Position numbers and translations under genes: made by a program. Under the pieces are notes generated by a model, which searched no databases, was not told the DNA's origin, and saw only the letters and a list, made by a program, of their open reading frames with translations. This document shows, piece by piece, positions 23,513 to 31,649 of a DNA stretch of 45,288 nucleotides; the stretch's first letter is position 1; every line of letters starts with the position of its first letter. This DNA is from Lentilactobacillus parafarraginis DSM 18390 = JCM 14109 (GTDB lineage: Bacteria > Bacillota > Bacilli > Lactobacillales > Lactobacillaceae): NCBI RefSeq assembly GCF_001435895.1, contig NZ_AZFZ01000017.1:1-45288 (forward strand), in the 5' to 3' direction.

Positions 23513-24019
23513 TTACCGCTGTTGAGCTTTCTGCCATTCCTGCTGGTAAGCATCAAAGGTTACGGGGTCAAAGCACACCATTGTCACATCCAATGGCGCC
23601 TCGAACGTTTGAATTTCGTGAATGGCAATCTTGGCTGCTGGGTTGAGTGGAAAGTCGAAAATTCCGGTACTAATGGATGGAAATGCAACCGTGTGGCAGT
23701 TGTTTTCGACTGCCCGTTTCAAACTGTTCCGGTACGAATTTGCCAATAATTCAGGTTCGTTTTGGTGGCCACCGTGCCAAATTGGTCCCGGGGTGTGGAT
23801 CACAAATTTGGCGGGAAGGTTGAAGCCCGGAGTGACCTTTGCTTCACCGGTCGGACAGCCGTTAAGTTTCCGACAGGCCTCATCTAATTGTGGACCGGCA
23901 GCTCGGTGAATCGCGCCATCAACGCCCCCGCCGCCTGACAAAGCCGTATTCGCGGCGTTGACAATTGCGTCGACGTGCATTTGGGTGATGTCACCCTTGA
24001 TTATGTTGAAATGTGCCAT
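23513..24019 (-). CDS. Macrodomain protein, MacroD/YmdB type ADP-ribose hydrolase
   Basis: A 168-residue single-domain protein. INKGDIT-like [21 protein letters not shown] opens the fold. The ADP-ribose loop [16 protein letters not shown] lies near residues 28-43 and the second loop [12 protein letters not shown] near 113-124, the order and spacing of MacroD1/YmdB. Such enzymes remove ADP-ribose from acidic residues and cleave O-acetyl-ADP-ribose. The start ATG has a perfect AAGGAGGT site. The gene converges on the lipoyl-carrier operon. In some Gram-positive bacteria a macrodomain, a GcvH-L protein, a lipoate ligase and a SirTM sirtuin form one operon, so the proximity may be meaningful. No sirtuin is present, and the length is that of the standard rather than the zinc-containing class. 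Confidence 0.9.
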   Translation of the reverse strand: MAHFNIIKGDITQMHVDAIVNAANTALSGGGGVDGAIHRAAGPQLDEACRKLNGCPTGEAKVTPGFNLPAKFVIHTPGPIWHGGHQNEPELLANSYRNSLKRAVENNCHTVAFPSISTGIFDFPLNPAAKIAIHEIQTFEAPLDVTMVCFDPVTFDAYQQEWQKAQQR

Positions 24020-24377
24020 GTGATGACCTCCTTAGAAATAATGGTCGTTTCTAACTTTCATTTTACGCCGAAAACAGGATGGTGGTGAACACTTGGCGAT
24101 GGCTTAATACCATTTCGAATTTGATTATCAGGGAAACTCTTTATTTCTTTTTGGAATATTTTTGTTATAATTAGAATACACAAAGAATAAAAATGGCGGT
24201 AATTTAGGTTTTAAACCGGTTTGTCACATTTAATTCTAATTAGTCGCTTTTGGAAGTGGTATTAACTAGAGATTGCCACGATAGGGTGGTTGATGACATT
24301 CAACCACTGATGAAGCGGTAAAACGAGAAACATTTAACGATGCTTATGAAGTCGCACATAGATTGGATTGGGTAATT
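24020..24377. other. Intergenic region with promoter and structured 5' leader
   Basis: This region holds an extended -10 promoter at 24163-24171 for the rightward regulator. About 200 bases of untranslated leader follow. In the leader, GTGGTTGA (24286-24293) pairs exactly with TCAACCAC (24300-24307). No T-run follows that hairpin. No pheromone-like small gene was found. Confidence 0.45.
24163..24171 (+). promoter_or_regulatory. Extended -10 promoter of the XRE/TPR regulator gene
   Basis: TG-T-TATAAT is a full extended -10 element (TATAAT at 24166-24171). The -35 region is poor, as is usual for this promoter class. Confidence 0.55.
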
Positions 24378-25265
24378 ATGGACATTAAAAAGTTTGTCGA
24401 ACGACGAAAGGCCTTAAAGTTATCACAGATGAAGCTTTGCGAAGGGATTTGTACCCAGGCAACTCTCAGCAAATTCGAACGCAATGGGCGGGTTCCTTCA
24501 TTGTCAATTCTCAATCGGCTTTGTGCGCGAATGGGGCTTACCGTTGATGATCTCAATCAAGATCCCGAAGCGTCCGTGGCGCGACTACGTGAGCAACTGG
24601 ATGAAATTGAAGAAGACCTGATGATGGAAAATTACATGAAGGTCCAGGCAGCTCTGAAAAAGATTAAGGAAAACGACATTGAAGCAATTCCACTCAGGAT
24701 GCAGTTCTTCTATTTGAGGGGGATGTTGCATGCCGTTACTAACAAAAAACCGGATGAAGTGCTATTTGATTTTACACAAATCCTAGATGATCTAGACGAA
24801 AAACATCAGACAATCTTTACCCAACTTGCTTATGTTGGCTCCGGAATTACTTACACACGCATCCATCAACCGGCGCGGGCTGACTTCTTCTTCAAAAAAG
24901 CGCATGAGTTTATTAACGCAACTTTGGCTCCCGCGGAAGCAAAGCAATTGAACAGTGATTATTTACGCATTTTAACGCTGTGCTTTTACACTGCCAATTA
25001 TTATGCAAATAAAGATAATTATAAAGTCAGCGACCAACTCATCAAAAAGGGCATTGCGCTGTGTTCTCAAAAACACGTGACATACTATTTACCCCGACTG
25101 AAATTTTTAGCCGCCGAAAATGCGCGACACCAGGGAGCGGGGAAAGAAGATATTTCTCAGTTACTTGATGAGGCATTGGCGTTCGCGCGACTTAATCATA
25201 ACGAAGTGATTGAGTTGCGAGTTGCGGCCTTTAAGAACGGGTTTATTACTAAAATTAAAGAATAG
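24378..25265 (+). CDS. XRE-type helix-turn-helix regulator with TPR-like C-terminal domain (Rgg/MutR-like)
   Basis: The product has 295 residues from ATG 24378; an in-frame TTG at 24363 is an alternative. The N-terminal helix-turn-helix (about 3-62) reads IKKFVERRKALKLSQMKLCEGICTQATLSKFERNGRVPSLSILNRL. The rest is all-helical with tetratricopeptide-like pairs such as NYYANKDNYKVSDQLIKKGI. This is the build of the Rgg/MutR/PlcR group, many of which respond to short peptides. No pheromone gene is visible on either side, so the ligand and targets are unknown. Several cysteines are present. Its transcript begins near 24178, and a strong terminator follows the gene. Confidence 0.8.
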   Translation: MDIKKFVERRKALKLSQMKLCEGICTQATLSKFERNGRVPSLSILNRLCARMGLTVDDLNQDPEASVARLREQLDEIEEDLMMENYMKVQAALKKIKENDIEAIPLRMQFFYLRGMLHAVTNKKPDEVLFDFTQILDDLDEKHQTIFTQLAYVGSGITYTRIHQPARADFFFKKAHEFINATLAPAEAKQLNSDYLRILTLCFYTANYYANKDNYKVSDQLIKKGIALCSQKHVTYYLPRLKFLAAENARHQGAGKEDISQLLDEALAFARLNHNEVIELRVAAFKNGFITKIKE

Positions 25266-25276
25266 TTTGTGATCGC

Positions 25277-25353
25277 AAAACAATCTAAGATTAGATCCAG
25301 CTTGAACCTGAAATGAATCAGTTTCTGACTGGATCCAATCTTAGATTGTTTTT
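25277..25353. terminator. Very long palindromic terminator, repeat copy A
   Basis: A 24-bp stem with one mismatch (25277-25300 with 25329-25352) ends in a T-run, between convergent genes. Its arms share AATCTAAGAT-n-AGATC with the terminator at 39805-39870, so the two seem to be copies of one dispersed element. Confidence 0.8.
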
Positions 25354-25370
25354 AAATTGGACTGGTGGCC

Positions 25371-26024
25371 TCAGAATTCAATCAAATGGTGGTGAACGGC
25401 ATAGCGGACCAGTTCCGGCCGGGAATTGAGCGCTAATTTGTGCATAATACTAGCTTTGTGCGCCTCGACGGTTTTTGTGGAAATGAAAAGGCGGTTAGCG
25501 ATTTCTTTGTTTGTATAACCCAGTGCCATTAACGGGAAAACCTCTCGTTCACGTTTTGACAAGCTGTGATAGCCCTTCAGATTCGAATCAATGCCATTGG
25601 ACTCAATTTCTTTAATATCGGATTTTGATAGCGTGATATGAGAATCTATGTACTGCTTATCCGTGGCCAAAGCATTTAACCCGGCAATCAGCTCATTGTC
25701 TGGAGAACTCTTGAGAATGTATGACATGGCACCATTATGAATTGCTTTGTTGATATACTCCTGTTCTTCGTGCATTGAGAGGATCATGATTCGGATGTTT
25801 GGGAAATGATCATGAATTCGTTGAGTTGTGACCAGACCATTTTCGCCAGGCGGCATACTCAAGTCCATTACCAAAATATTAATGGGATGTTGTTCAACTA
25901 ATGTGTAGGCATCGGTTCCATTGCCGGCTTCAGCAACCACTTTAAAATTTGGCTGGGCGTTAATTAGGTATGATAAACCTTTACGAACGACAGCGTGATC
26001 ATCCGCAATTAAAACTTTTAACAT
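25371..26024 (-). CDS. NarL/LuxR-type response regulator (NreC-like)
   Basis: The product has 217 residues from ATG 26024, which follows GAGGTGAATGCA. Frames upstream of it lack family homology. The receiver domain (about 1-120) starts with VLIADDHAVVRKGL and has the phospho-acceptor Asp in ILVMDLSMP near residue 54. It also has the Thr/Ser switch in MILSMHEEQEY and the conserved Lys in YILKSS. The C-terminal LuxR helix-turn-helix (about 150-210) is LSKREREVFPLMALGYTNKEIANRLFISTKTVEAHKASI. It lies 10 bases after the sensor kinase gene and should be phosphorylated by it. In staphylococci the NreBC pair activates nitrate/nitrite respiration; no such genes are in view, so the targets are unknown. 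Confidence 0.9.
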   Translation of the reverse strand: MLKVLIADDHAVVRKGLSYLINAQPNFKVVAEAGNGTDAYTLVEQHPINILVMDLSMPPGENGLVTTQRIHDHFPNIRIMILSMHEEQEYINKAIHNGAMSYILKSSPDNELIAGLNALATDKQYIDSHITLSKSDIKEIESNGIDSNLKGYHSLSKREREVFPLMALGYTNKEIANRLFISTKTVEAHKASIMHKLALNSRPELVRYAVHHHLIEF

Positions 26025-26034
26025 TGCATTCACC

Positions 26035-27066
26035 TCACGATCGCTGCTGAATTGGAAATTTTGCGGATACAGTGGTTCCGCTCCCCAGTTTTGAATGGAT
26101 TTCAAACGTGCCATTTAAGGCTTTGACGCGCTCATTCATATTCATTAGGCCCAGAGAATGGCCGTTGAAATGCTGCTGTTTAGGAACATCAAACCCGTGC
26201 CCATCATCGATTATTTCGAGCGTCACGTAATAGTCATGGGTTACGAGCAGGACATTAATTTCACGAGCCTCCGCATGCCGAAGAGCGTTGCTAATTGCCT
26301 CTTGGCCAATCCGATACAGAACGCTCTGAACATCCTGAGATAAATGGTCAGTTGTACAGGCACCAACTGTGTGAATGGTTACCCCAGTATTTTCGGTTAG
26401 CCGTTTGGCCAGGACTCGCAGTGCCGGCAGAAGCCCAAAATTATCGAGAACGGATGGGCGAATGTCCAGCGCCATCTCTTTGACTTCTTTTAAAACATCG
26501 TTGAGCTGTCGTTCAATCTCGTGAGTTAGTTCAGATCGCTCATCAGTTGGGATTCCCTTTTCGCCAAGTCGGCGGACGCCCATGATGGCTGAATAAACTC
26601 CCTGAGCAATACTGTCATGCAAATCTTGGGAAATGCGTTTGCGCTCTTTTTCATGCGCCCGGTTGACGTACTGATTAAGCTGGCGTTGTTGTGCGAGTTG
26701 GTCCACTCGTTTCAAGGCGCCCCGACTTTTCAACGTGATTGCGGTGACGTTTTCGTTGCTATCCAATTGATGATAGATCATGAAGTATTTCAAAACGTGG
26801 TCATGTTGCTGAGGAAGGGTGATCGGAATTGTAATGGTCGTCATATGATTTTTAATTGTACAGTTGTAGCAATCGTTGATTTGCGATTGATTTTCTGAAA
26901 CGGCTGCTTGGGCGATCGCCATTAGATATTGAGGATCAACCGCGAACTTAGTATGTAGTTTCTGCGCGAGGTGGTTACTGACGATCGGTTGATGATTCTG
27001 GAAGATCCAAGTGGCGTCAGTTGCGTCATCGAAATATTGATGGATCCAGTCCTGGCTTTTGGACAT
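26035..27066 (-). CDS. Soluble HisKA_3 sensor histidine kinase, NreB-like with one CxxC
   Basis: The product has 343 residues with no membrane helix. The N-terminal 115 residues form a PAS-like sensor region containing DCYNC near residues 64-68. A coiled linker leads to the phospho-acceptor histidine in EKERKRISQDLHDSIAQG near residue 150. The ATPase domain has the N-box QEAISNALRHAEAREINV, G1 IIDDGHGFD and G2 GLGLMN-type motif SLGLMNMNERV. The layout and linker resemble staphylococcal NreB, an oxygen sensor that holds a [4Fe-4S] cluster with four cysteines in two CxxC pairs. Only the second pair can be seen here. It may hold a different cluster or act as a thiol switch. The ATG has an AAGGAGG site. 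Confidence 0.82.
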   Translation of the reverse strand: MSKSQDWIHQYFDDATDATWIFQNHQPIVSNHLAQKLHTKFAVDPQYLMAIAQAAVSENQSQINDCYNCTIKNHMTTITIPITLPQQHDHVLKYFMIYHQLDSNENVTAITLKSRGALKRVDQLAQQRQLNQYVNRAHEKERKRISQDLHDSIAQGVYSAIMGVRRLGEKGIPTDERSELTHEIERQLNDVLKEVKEMALDIRPSVLDNFGLLPALRVLAKRLTENTGVTIHTVGACTTDHLSQDVQSVLYRIGQEAISNALRHAEAREINVLLVTHDYYVTLEIIDDGHGFDVPKQQHFNGHSLGLMNMNERVKALNGTFEIHSKLGSGTTVSAKFPIQQRS

Positions 27067-27129
27067 TTTGATGGCCTCCTTCCATAATAATGTGAGAATT
27101 AATCATCGAATAATTCCATTTATCATTAA

Positions 27130-27138
27130 ATTATAACA
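27130..27138 (-). promoter_or_regulatory. Extended -10 promoter of the two-component operon
   Basis: On the minus strand TG-T-TATAAT lies about 60 bases upstream of the kinase start codon. There is no clear -35 box. Confidence 0.5.
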
Positions 27139-27202
27139 GGGTTAGAGAATAATAAAACCCATGATTTTTAAAAGTAAGTAAATTGAGCAGAATTTGGCTC
27201 AG

Positions 27203-27235
27203 TACAAAAAAATCCCCCGATAGAAAGGGGGATTT
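27203..27235 (-). terminator. Terminator of the thioesterase gene
   Basis: On the minus strand AAATCCCCC (27227-27235) pairs with GGGGGATTT (27210-27218) and runs on into T-rich sequence ending near 27206. Confidence 0.85.
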
Positions 27236-27250
27236 AGCTATTTCGACCGA

Positions 27251-27613
27251 TCATTTTTCTACAAGTAATGTGACGGTACTGGTGCTTGTGAGGCGATCGT
27301 TATTCTTAATTTCTACGTGCCAGGTCTGGATTTTTCTGCCAGTGTGGACGGGCACAGCGGTGGCAGTTAAAACACCGCTACTAACGGCCGCAAGATGTTG
27401 CGTGGAGATGTCAATGCCAACCGCGTGGGAGTTGGCTGAGACGTTTTCATTAGCCCCCAAAGACGCTGCCGTCTCTGCCAATACGGCGTTGATGCCACCA
27501 TGCACAACCCCATACGGCTGTTTAATCGAATCAGTCACTTCAAGTGATATAATTGCATTAGTTTTGTTGACGGCAATAATCTTGATGCCCAGCAAATCCA
27601 TTAAGTTTTTCAC
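27251..27613 (-). CDS. menI: Hotdog-fold thioesterase, probable DHNA-CoA thioesterase
   Basis: The product has 120 residues from GTG 27613, which has GGAG ten bases upstream. A GTG at 27622 is nearly on top of that site. The PaaI/4HBT core motif is YGVVHGGINAVLAETAAS near residues 34-51, with the catalytic acidic residue in the helix. AVGIDISTQHLAAV and GRKIQTWHVEI follow in family order. Hydrolysis of 1,4-dihydroxy-2-naphthoyl-CoA is the natural assignment because menB and menE are divergently transcribed next door and the MenI step directly follows MenB. Without that context it would be an unspecific acyl-CoA thioesterase. Only about 36 bases separate its start from that of menB. Confidence 0.7.
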   Translation of the reverse strand: MKNLMDLLGIKIIAVNKTNAIISLEVTDSIKQPYGVVHGGINAVLAETAASLGANENVSANSHAVGIDISTQHLAAVSSGVLTATAVPVHTGRKIQTWHVEIKNNDRLTSTSTVTLLVEK

Positions 27614-27649
27614 GTAAATCACACTCCATATTGAAAGGATCGATTTTTA

Positions 27650-28471
27650 ATGACTACGGTTAAATGGGAACCTGTTAAATCCTATAAAGAAATTATTTTT
27701 GAACGTGCTGATAAAATTGCGAAGATTACGATGAACCGGCCGGCTAAAATGAACGCCTTTACGCCGGTCACGGTTCAGGAAATGATTGATGCGTTTAATA
27801 TCTGTCGTGATGATAGCACAATTGGGGTCATTATTCTAACTGGTGCAGGCGACAAAGCCTTTTCATCGGGCGGGGATCAAGGTGTTCGCGGCAACGGTGG
27901 TTACGTTGGCCCGGATCACATTGCCCGCTTAAATGTACTTGACCTTCAGCATTTGATTCGGATTATTCCCAAACCAGTAATTGCCATGGTTAAGGGCTGG
28001 TCCGTTGGGGGTGGCAACATTCTGCAATTGGTTTGTGATTTGACGATTGCCGCCGATAACGCGAAATTTGGTCAAACCGGTCCTAAAGTTGGGAGTTTTG
28101 ATGCCGGCTATGGTTCGGGATACCTTGCTCGGGTAATTGGTCACAAACGGGCCAAAGAAGTCTGGTTCTTGAACAAGTTTTATAGCGCTGAGGAAGCTTA
28201 CCAAATGAATTGGATCAATAAGGTGGTCCCGTTAGCCGATGTTGAATCCGAAACTTTGGATTGGTGTAACGAAATTCTGAAGAAGTCGCCAACCGCATTG
28301 CGATTTATTAAAGCGGCCATGAATGCCGACACAGATGGATTGGCTGGATTGCAGCAGCTTGGCGGGGATGCCACGATGCTGTTTTACACCACCGACGAAG
28401 GTAAAGAGGGTCGCGACGCGTTTAATGAGAAACGCAAACCTGATTTTGATAAGTTTCCGAAATTCCCATAA
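27650..28471 (+). CDS. menB: 1,4-dihydroxy-2-naphthoyl-CoA synthase
   Basis: A 273-residue crotonase-fold enzyme of standard MenB length. MenB signatures: [36 protein letters not shown] near residues 70-80, [46 protein letters not shown] (the Asp-Ala-Gly-Tyr catalytic stretch), and the C-terminal [10 protein letters not shown]. It closes the second ring of the menaquinone head group, turning o-succinylbenzoyl-CoA into DHNA-CoA. menE follows after 14 bases. The other early genes (menF, D, H, C) and menA are not in this window; many lactobacilli have only part of the pathway. The ATG follows AAAGG. Confidence 0.93.
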   Translation: MTTVKWEPVKSYKEIIFERADKIAKITMNRPAKMNAFTPVTVQEMIDAFNICRDDSTIGVIILTGAGDKAFSSGGDQGVRGNGGYVGPDHIARLNVLDLQHLIRIIPKPVIAMVKGWSVGGGNILQLVCDLTIAADNAKFGQTGPKVGSFDAGYGSGYLARVIGHKRAKEVWFLNKFYSAEEAYQMNWINKVVPLADVESETLDWCNEILKKSPTALRFIKAAMNADTDGLAGLQQLGGDATMLFYTTDEGKEGRDAFNEKRKPDFDKFPKFP

Positions 28472-28485
28472 AGAGGTCATCACTC

Positions 28486-29919
28486 GTGGATAATTGGATT
28501 TTAAAACAAGCGGCGTTGTCACCCCAGCGAATTGCGGTGGACGACGGCCAAGCGAAGTTGACCTTTTCTCAGCTGGTTGGCCAACTCGAAACGCTCGCTG
28601 GGAAACTAGATCGGATTGGAGCCCTTAACGGAAACCGGGTTGCCATTATGACCCGCAATTCACTTCAGGGCTATTTAATGGCGTTGGCCGCCCTAGGCAG
28701 TGGTCAAACAATTGTCTGGCTTAATTGGCGATTGGCCGATGCCGAAATTAAACGGCAGCTCCAGGACAGCCGACCGACACTTTGTCTGGTCGATGACCAA
28801 TTGTGGCGGCCGGCGTTTGATTCCCAATTCGTAAAGTTTAGCGATGTAATGGGGATTACGGTTTCTAAAAAACCGTTACGAAGTGAATTTGACCCGGAAG
28901 CAGTTGCCAGTATCATGTACACTTCTGGGACAACCGGGGCACCCAAGGGCGTTATGCAAACCTTTGGTAATCACTTGGCCTCCGCGCTCGCCTCGTCACT
29001 TAACTTAGGGGTGACCCCTAAGGATGAGTGGTTGTGTGCGGTGCCGATTTTTCACATTAGCGGTTTTTCGATCATGATGCGCGGCCTGATTTACGGCATG
29101 ACCGTTAGACTGGTGGCGCACTTTGACCCGCAGACGGTGGATCGAATTTTAACGCACGAACCGGTTTCGACCATTTCCGTTGTGCCGTATATGCTTAAGA
29201 AGTTGTTAGATCTCCTGGAGCAACGGGGGAATCGTTATAACGCCAACTTTCGCTGTATGTTGTTGGGTGGCGGCCCCATTGACCGCCAAACCTTGACCCG
29301 TTGCCAACGGGCCGAAATTCCCGTCGTCCAGTCATATGGCATGACGGAAACCTGTTCGCAGATTGTCGCGTTAAATTATTCGGACGCTGATACAAGAATC
29401 GGATCAGTTGGTAAACCATTATTTTTGACCCAGATCAAATTAGCTGATGATTCTGGCGAAATTCTCATTAAAACCCCCGCGCTGACGCCGGGTTACCTTA
29501 ACCGACCGGATGCACTTGCCGATAAGAAAACGGCCGATGGTTGGTATCGTACCGGTGATATCGGCCACTTCGATCAGGATGGCTTTTTGTTTGTGGACGG
29601 TCGAATCGATGACATGATCATTTCTGGTGGTGAGAATGTCTTTCCGGATGAGATCGAATCCGTTTATCTGGCCCGCCCAGACATTGATGAAATTGCGATT
29701 GTTGGCGCCGACGATCCTGAATGGGGCCAGACACCGGTTGCGTTTGTGGTTTCCGATCAGCCACTGGATTCTCAGAACTTGATCGAATATGGCCGTCAAC
29801 GGCTGGCTCATTATAAGGTTCCTCATCGCTTCATTCGGATTAACCAGTTGCCGATGAACGCTGGCGGTAAAGTTCAACGATTTAAGCTGAAAGCGCAGCT
29901 CGACCAGTCGAATGAGTAA
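28486..29919 (+). CDS. menE: o-Succinylbenzoate-CoA ligase
   Basis: A 477-residue acyl-adenylate-forming enzyme. P-loop IMYTSGTTGAPKGVMQT lies near residues 142-158, the A5 motif SYGMTETCSQI, the A7-A8 region GWYRTGDIGHFDQDGFLFVDGRIDDMIISGGENVFPDEIE and the A10 lysine in MNAGGKVQRFKL. The MenE assignment rests on size and on its position directly after menB (14-base gap). A generic acyl-CoA ligase cannot be excluded by motifs alone. It makes the substrate of MenB from o-succinylbenzoate, CoA and ATP. Translation starts at a GTG with AGAGG upstream. A strong bidirectional terminator follows. Confidence 0.88.
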   Translation: MDNWILKQAALSPQRIAVDDGQAKLTFSQLVGQLETLAGKLDRIGALNGNRVAIMTRNSLQGYLMALAALGSGQTIVWLNWRLADAEIKRQLQDSRPTLCLVDDQLWRPAFDSQFVKFSDVMGITVSKKPLRSEFDPEAVASIMYTSGTTGAPKGVMQTFGNHLASALASSLNLGVTPKDEWLCAVPIFHISGFSIMMRGLIYGMTVRLVAHFDPQTVDRILTHEPVSTISVVPYMLKKLLDLLEQRGNRYNANFRCMLLGGGPIDRQTLTRCQRAEIPVVQSYGMTETCSQIVALNYSDADTRIGSVGKPLFLTQIKLADDSGEILIKTPALTPGYLNRPDALADKKTADGWYRTGDIGHFDQDGFLFVDGRIDDMIISGGENVFPDEIESVYLARPDIDEIAIVGADDPEWGQTPVAFVVSDQPLDSQNLIEYGRQRLAHYKVPHRFIRINQLPMNAGGKVQRFKLKAQLDQSNE

Positions 29920-29973
29920 TTAATTTAAACTGCAACCCGTTACACTTCATGTTTAGAATATGATATCGATAAC

Positions 29974-30017
29974 AAAGGCGGCTCACCGAGGATCATTTGA
30001 TTTGGTGAGCCGCCTTT
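29974..30017. terminator. Bidirectional terminator between menE and the sugar porter
   Basis: A 14-bp perfect stem (29974-29987 with 30004-30017), flanked by A and T runs, lies between convergent genes. Confidence 0.88.
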
Positions 30018-30046
30018 ATAAATGTTAAACGGTTAAATATCGCAAA

Positions 30047-31441
30047 CTACTTTGCTGCAGCTTCTTTTTGATCGGTTTGAATTTGTTCCAAAGACTTGCC
30101 AGCAGTTTCCTTGAAGAAAATCTGGATGAAAAGTCCCATGATGATACAGAAGCCACCGAAGATAACGAATGTCCAAACGTCACCTAATTTATCCAACATG
30201 ATTGGGAACAACTGGGTAACGACGTAAGTTGCCAACCAGAGAGCGGCTGAGGCAATTGATGAAGCCCGGCCACGAATCCGGTTAGGGAACATTTCGGAAA
30301 TCAGAACCCAGGTACCACCGCCCCATGACATTTCGAAGCTGGCAGTATGCAGAACAATCAAGACGATGATGAAGACATCAAATGCCTTGCTGATCGGATT
30401 CTGAGCAAATAAGATCGCAATCAGAATTAAGCAGAGGGCCATTGCGTAACTGCCCCATTTGAGCATCCGCTTACGGCCAAGCTTATCGATTAAGCCCATG
30501 AAGAAGGCAACGAAGAGAACTTTGACAACCCCGATGAAGACCGTTTCGACCATGGCAGCATCGGCACCAGCACCGGCATTCTTGAAGATGGTTGGTGCAT
30601 AGTAACCAACGGCGTTAACCCCAGTTAATTGCTGGAAGACCGAGCACATGATGGCAACGAAGAGGGCCATTCGGGTCCCCTTTTTGAAGAGGTCCTTGGT
30701 GAAACTCTTGTTGTGGCTTTCAGCGATGACGCTGGTTTTGATATCTTGAACTTGGTGATCAATTTCTTCCTTAGGTGAAACGGACATCTTTTGAAGAATT
30801 GACGACGCTTGCTCGGTGCGATCCTTATTGATTAAGAAACGCGGACTTTCTGGAATGAAGAATAACAGTATGAAGAAGACGATGCCGGGAATCATTCCGG
30901 CAAGAAACATCATCCGCCAACCGGTATCCTGGTTCCATTCCATTGAGTGGGTGTTCGCAATGATTGCGTTAACCAGGTAAACGATGAAAATTCCAGTGGC
31001 AATGGCTAATTGATAACCACCAACCATTTTCCCACGGATGTCCTTTGGCGCAATTTCGGCGATATAAACCGGAATTAAAGTGGAAACCATTCCGATTCCC
31101 AAGCCACCGACAAGCCGTGACACGATCATAACGGCGACGCTACCGGCCATTGCACAGCCCAAACCTGACAATGTAAATAAAATAGCGGAAACAAACATCA
31201 CAATTTTACGACCAATTTTATCAGCCAACCAGCCGGCAATTAAACAGCCGAAGAAGGCACCCAGTGGAATCCCGCCTGAAACAAATCCAAGAACACCACT
31301 GGACATATGAAAGACTGGTCCGATAAAGTTAATGGCCCCAGACATAACCCCTTGGTCATAACCAAAGAGGAAGCCACCAAACGCGGCAATAATAACAGTA
31401 ATCAATAAATATCTGGTATAAGTTTTCGACTTACCAGCCAA
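30047..31441 (-). CDS. Sugar porter family MFS transporter
   Basis: A 464-467-residue carrier with 12 predicted helices. Family motifs: FGGFLFGYDQGVMSGAI in helix 1, GWLADKIGRK between helices 2 and 3, VPVYIAEIAPKDIRG-type LIPVYIAEIAPKDIRGKMVG after helix 4, PESPRFL after helix 6, QQLTGVNAVGYYAPTIF in helix 7, and GLIDKLGRKR between helices 8 and 9. It imports a hexose or pentose with protons, like XylE and AraE. Substrate cannot be fixed, and no sugar-catabolic gene is adjacent. The start is uncertain: ATG 31450 abuts AGGAG, while TTG at 31441 is eight bases from it and better placed. A near-consensus promoter with a cre box suggests glucose repression through CcpA. Confidence 0.9.
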   Translation of the reverse strand: MAGKSKTYTRYLLITVIIAAFGGFLFGYDQGVMSGAINFIGPVFHMSSGVLGFVSGGIPLGAFFGCLIAGWLADKIGRKIVMFVSAILFTLSGLGCAMAGSVAVMIVSRLVGGLGIGMVSTLIPVYIAEIAPKDIRGKMVGGYQLAIATGIFIVYLVNAIIANTHSMEWNQDTGWRMMFLAGMIPGIVFFILLFFIPESPRFLINKDRTEQASSILQKMSVSPKEEIDHQVQDIKTSVIAESHNKSFTKDLFKKGTRMALFVAIMCSVFQQLTGVNAVGYYAPTIFKNAGAGADAAMVETVFIGVVKVLFVAFFMGLIDKLGRKRMLKWGSYAMALCLILIAILFAQNPISKAFDVFIIVLIVLHTASFEMSWGGGTWVLISEMFPNRIRGRASSIASAALWLATYVVTQLFPIMLDKLGDVWTFVIFGGFCIIMGLFIQIFFKETAGKSLEQIQTDQKEAAAK

Positions 31442-31599
31442 ATGAATCATCTCCTAAATATAGTCAATCCGCCTGCAGTGAGCCAGGCAGCAAAATGCTG
31501 AACGATCCTCCCTTTTGCTGAATCCCGTCATCAGCAGTTTTATGTGGCGAATCAAAGGCGAAGCAACTAAGCTTTGTGAAAAAGTCAGCTGTTTTCATT

Positions 31600-31646
31600 G
31601 AATCCGCTTACAGAAACATTATAATCTGATACATCAGTATGTCAAT
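31600..31646 (-). promoter_or_regulatory. Promoter of the sugar porter with overlapping cre box
   Basis: On the minus strand TTGACA (31641-31646) and TATAAT (31619-31624) are both perfect and 16 bases apart. TGAATCCGCTTACA at 31600-31613 matches the CcpA consensus TGWAANCGNTNWCA except at one base. It covers the expected transcription start, a position where CcpA represses. Confidence 0.75.
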
Positions 31647-31649
31647 ATG

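Noticed and set aside
23513-24019. Zinc-containing macrodomain of the SirTM-linked class
   Set aside because: At 168 residues, with standard MacroD loops and no extra Cys/His zinc site, it fits the ordinary MacroD/YmdB class.
24340-24375. 11-codon frame (MLMKSHIDWIG) just before the XRE/TPR regulator, as a leader or pheromone peptide
   Set aside because: It has no ribosome site, and it is too short and polar for a typical Rgg pheromone.
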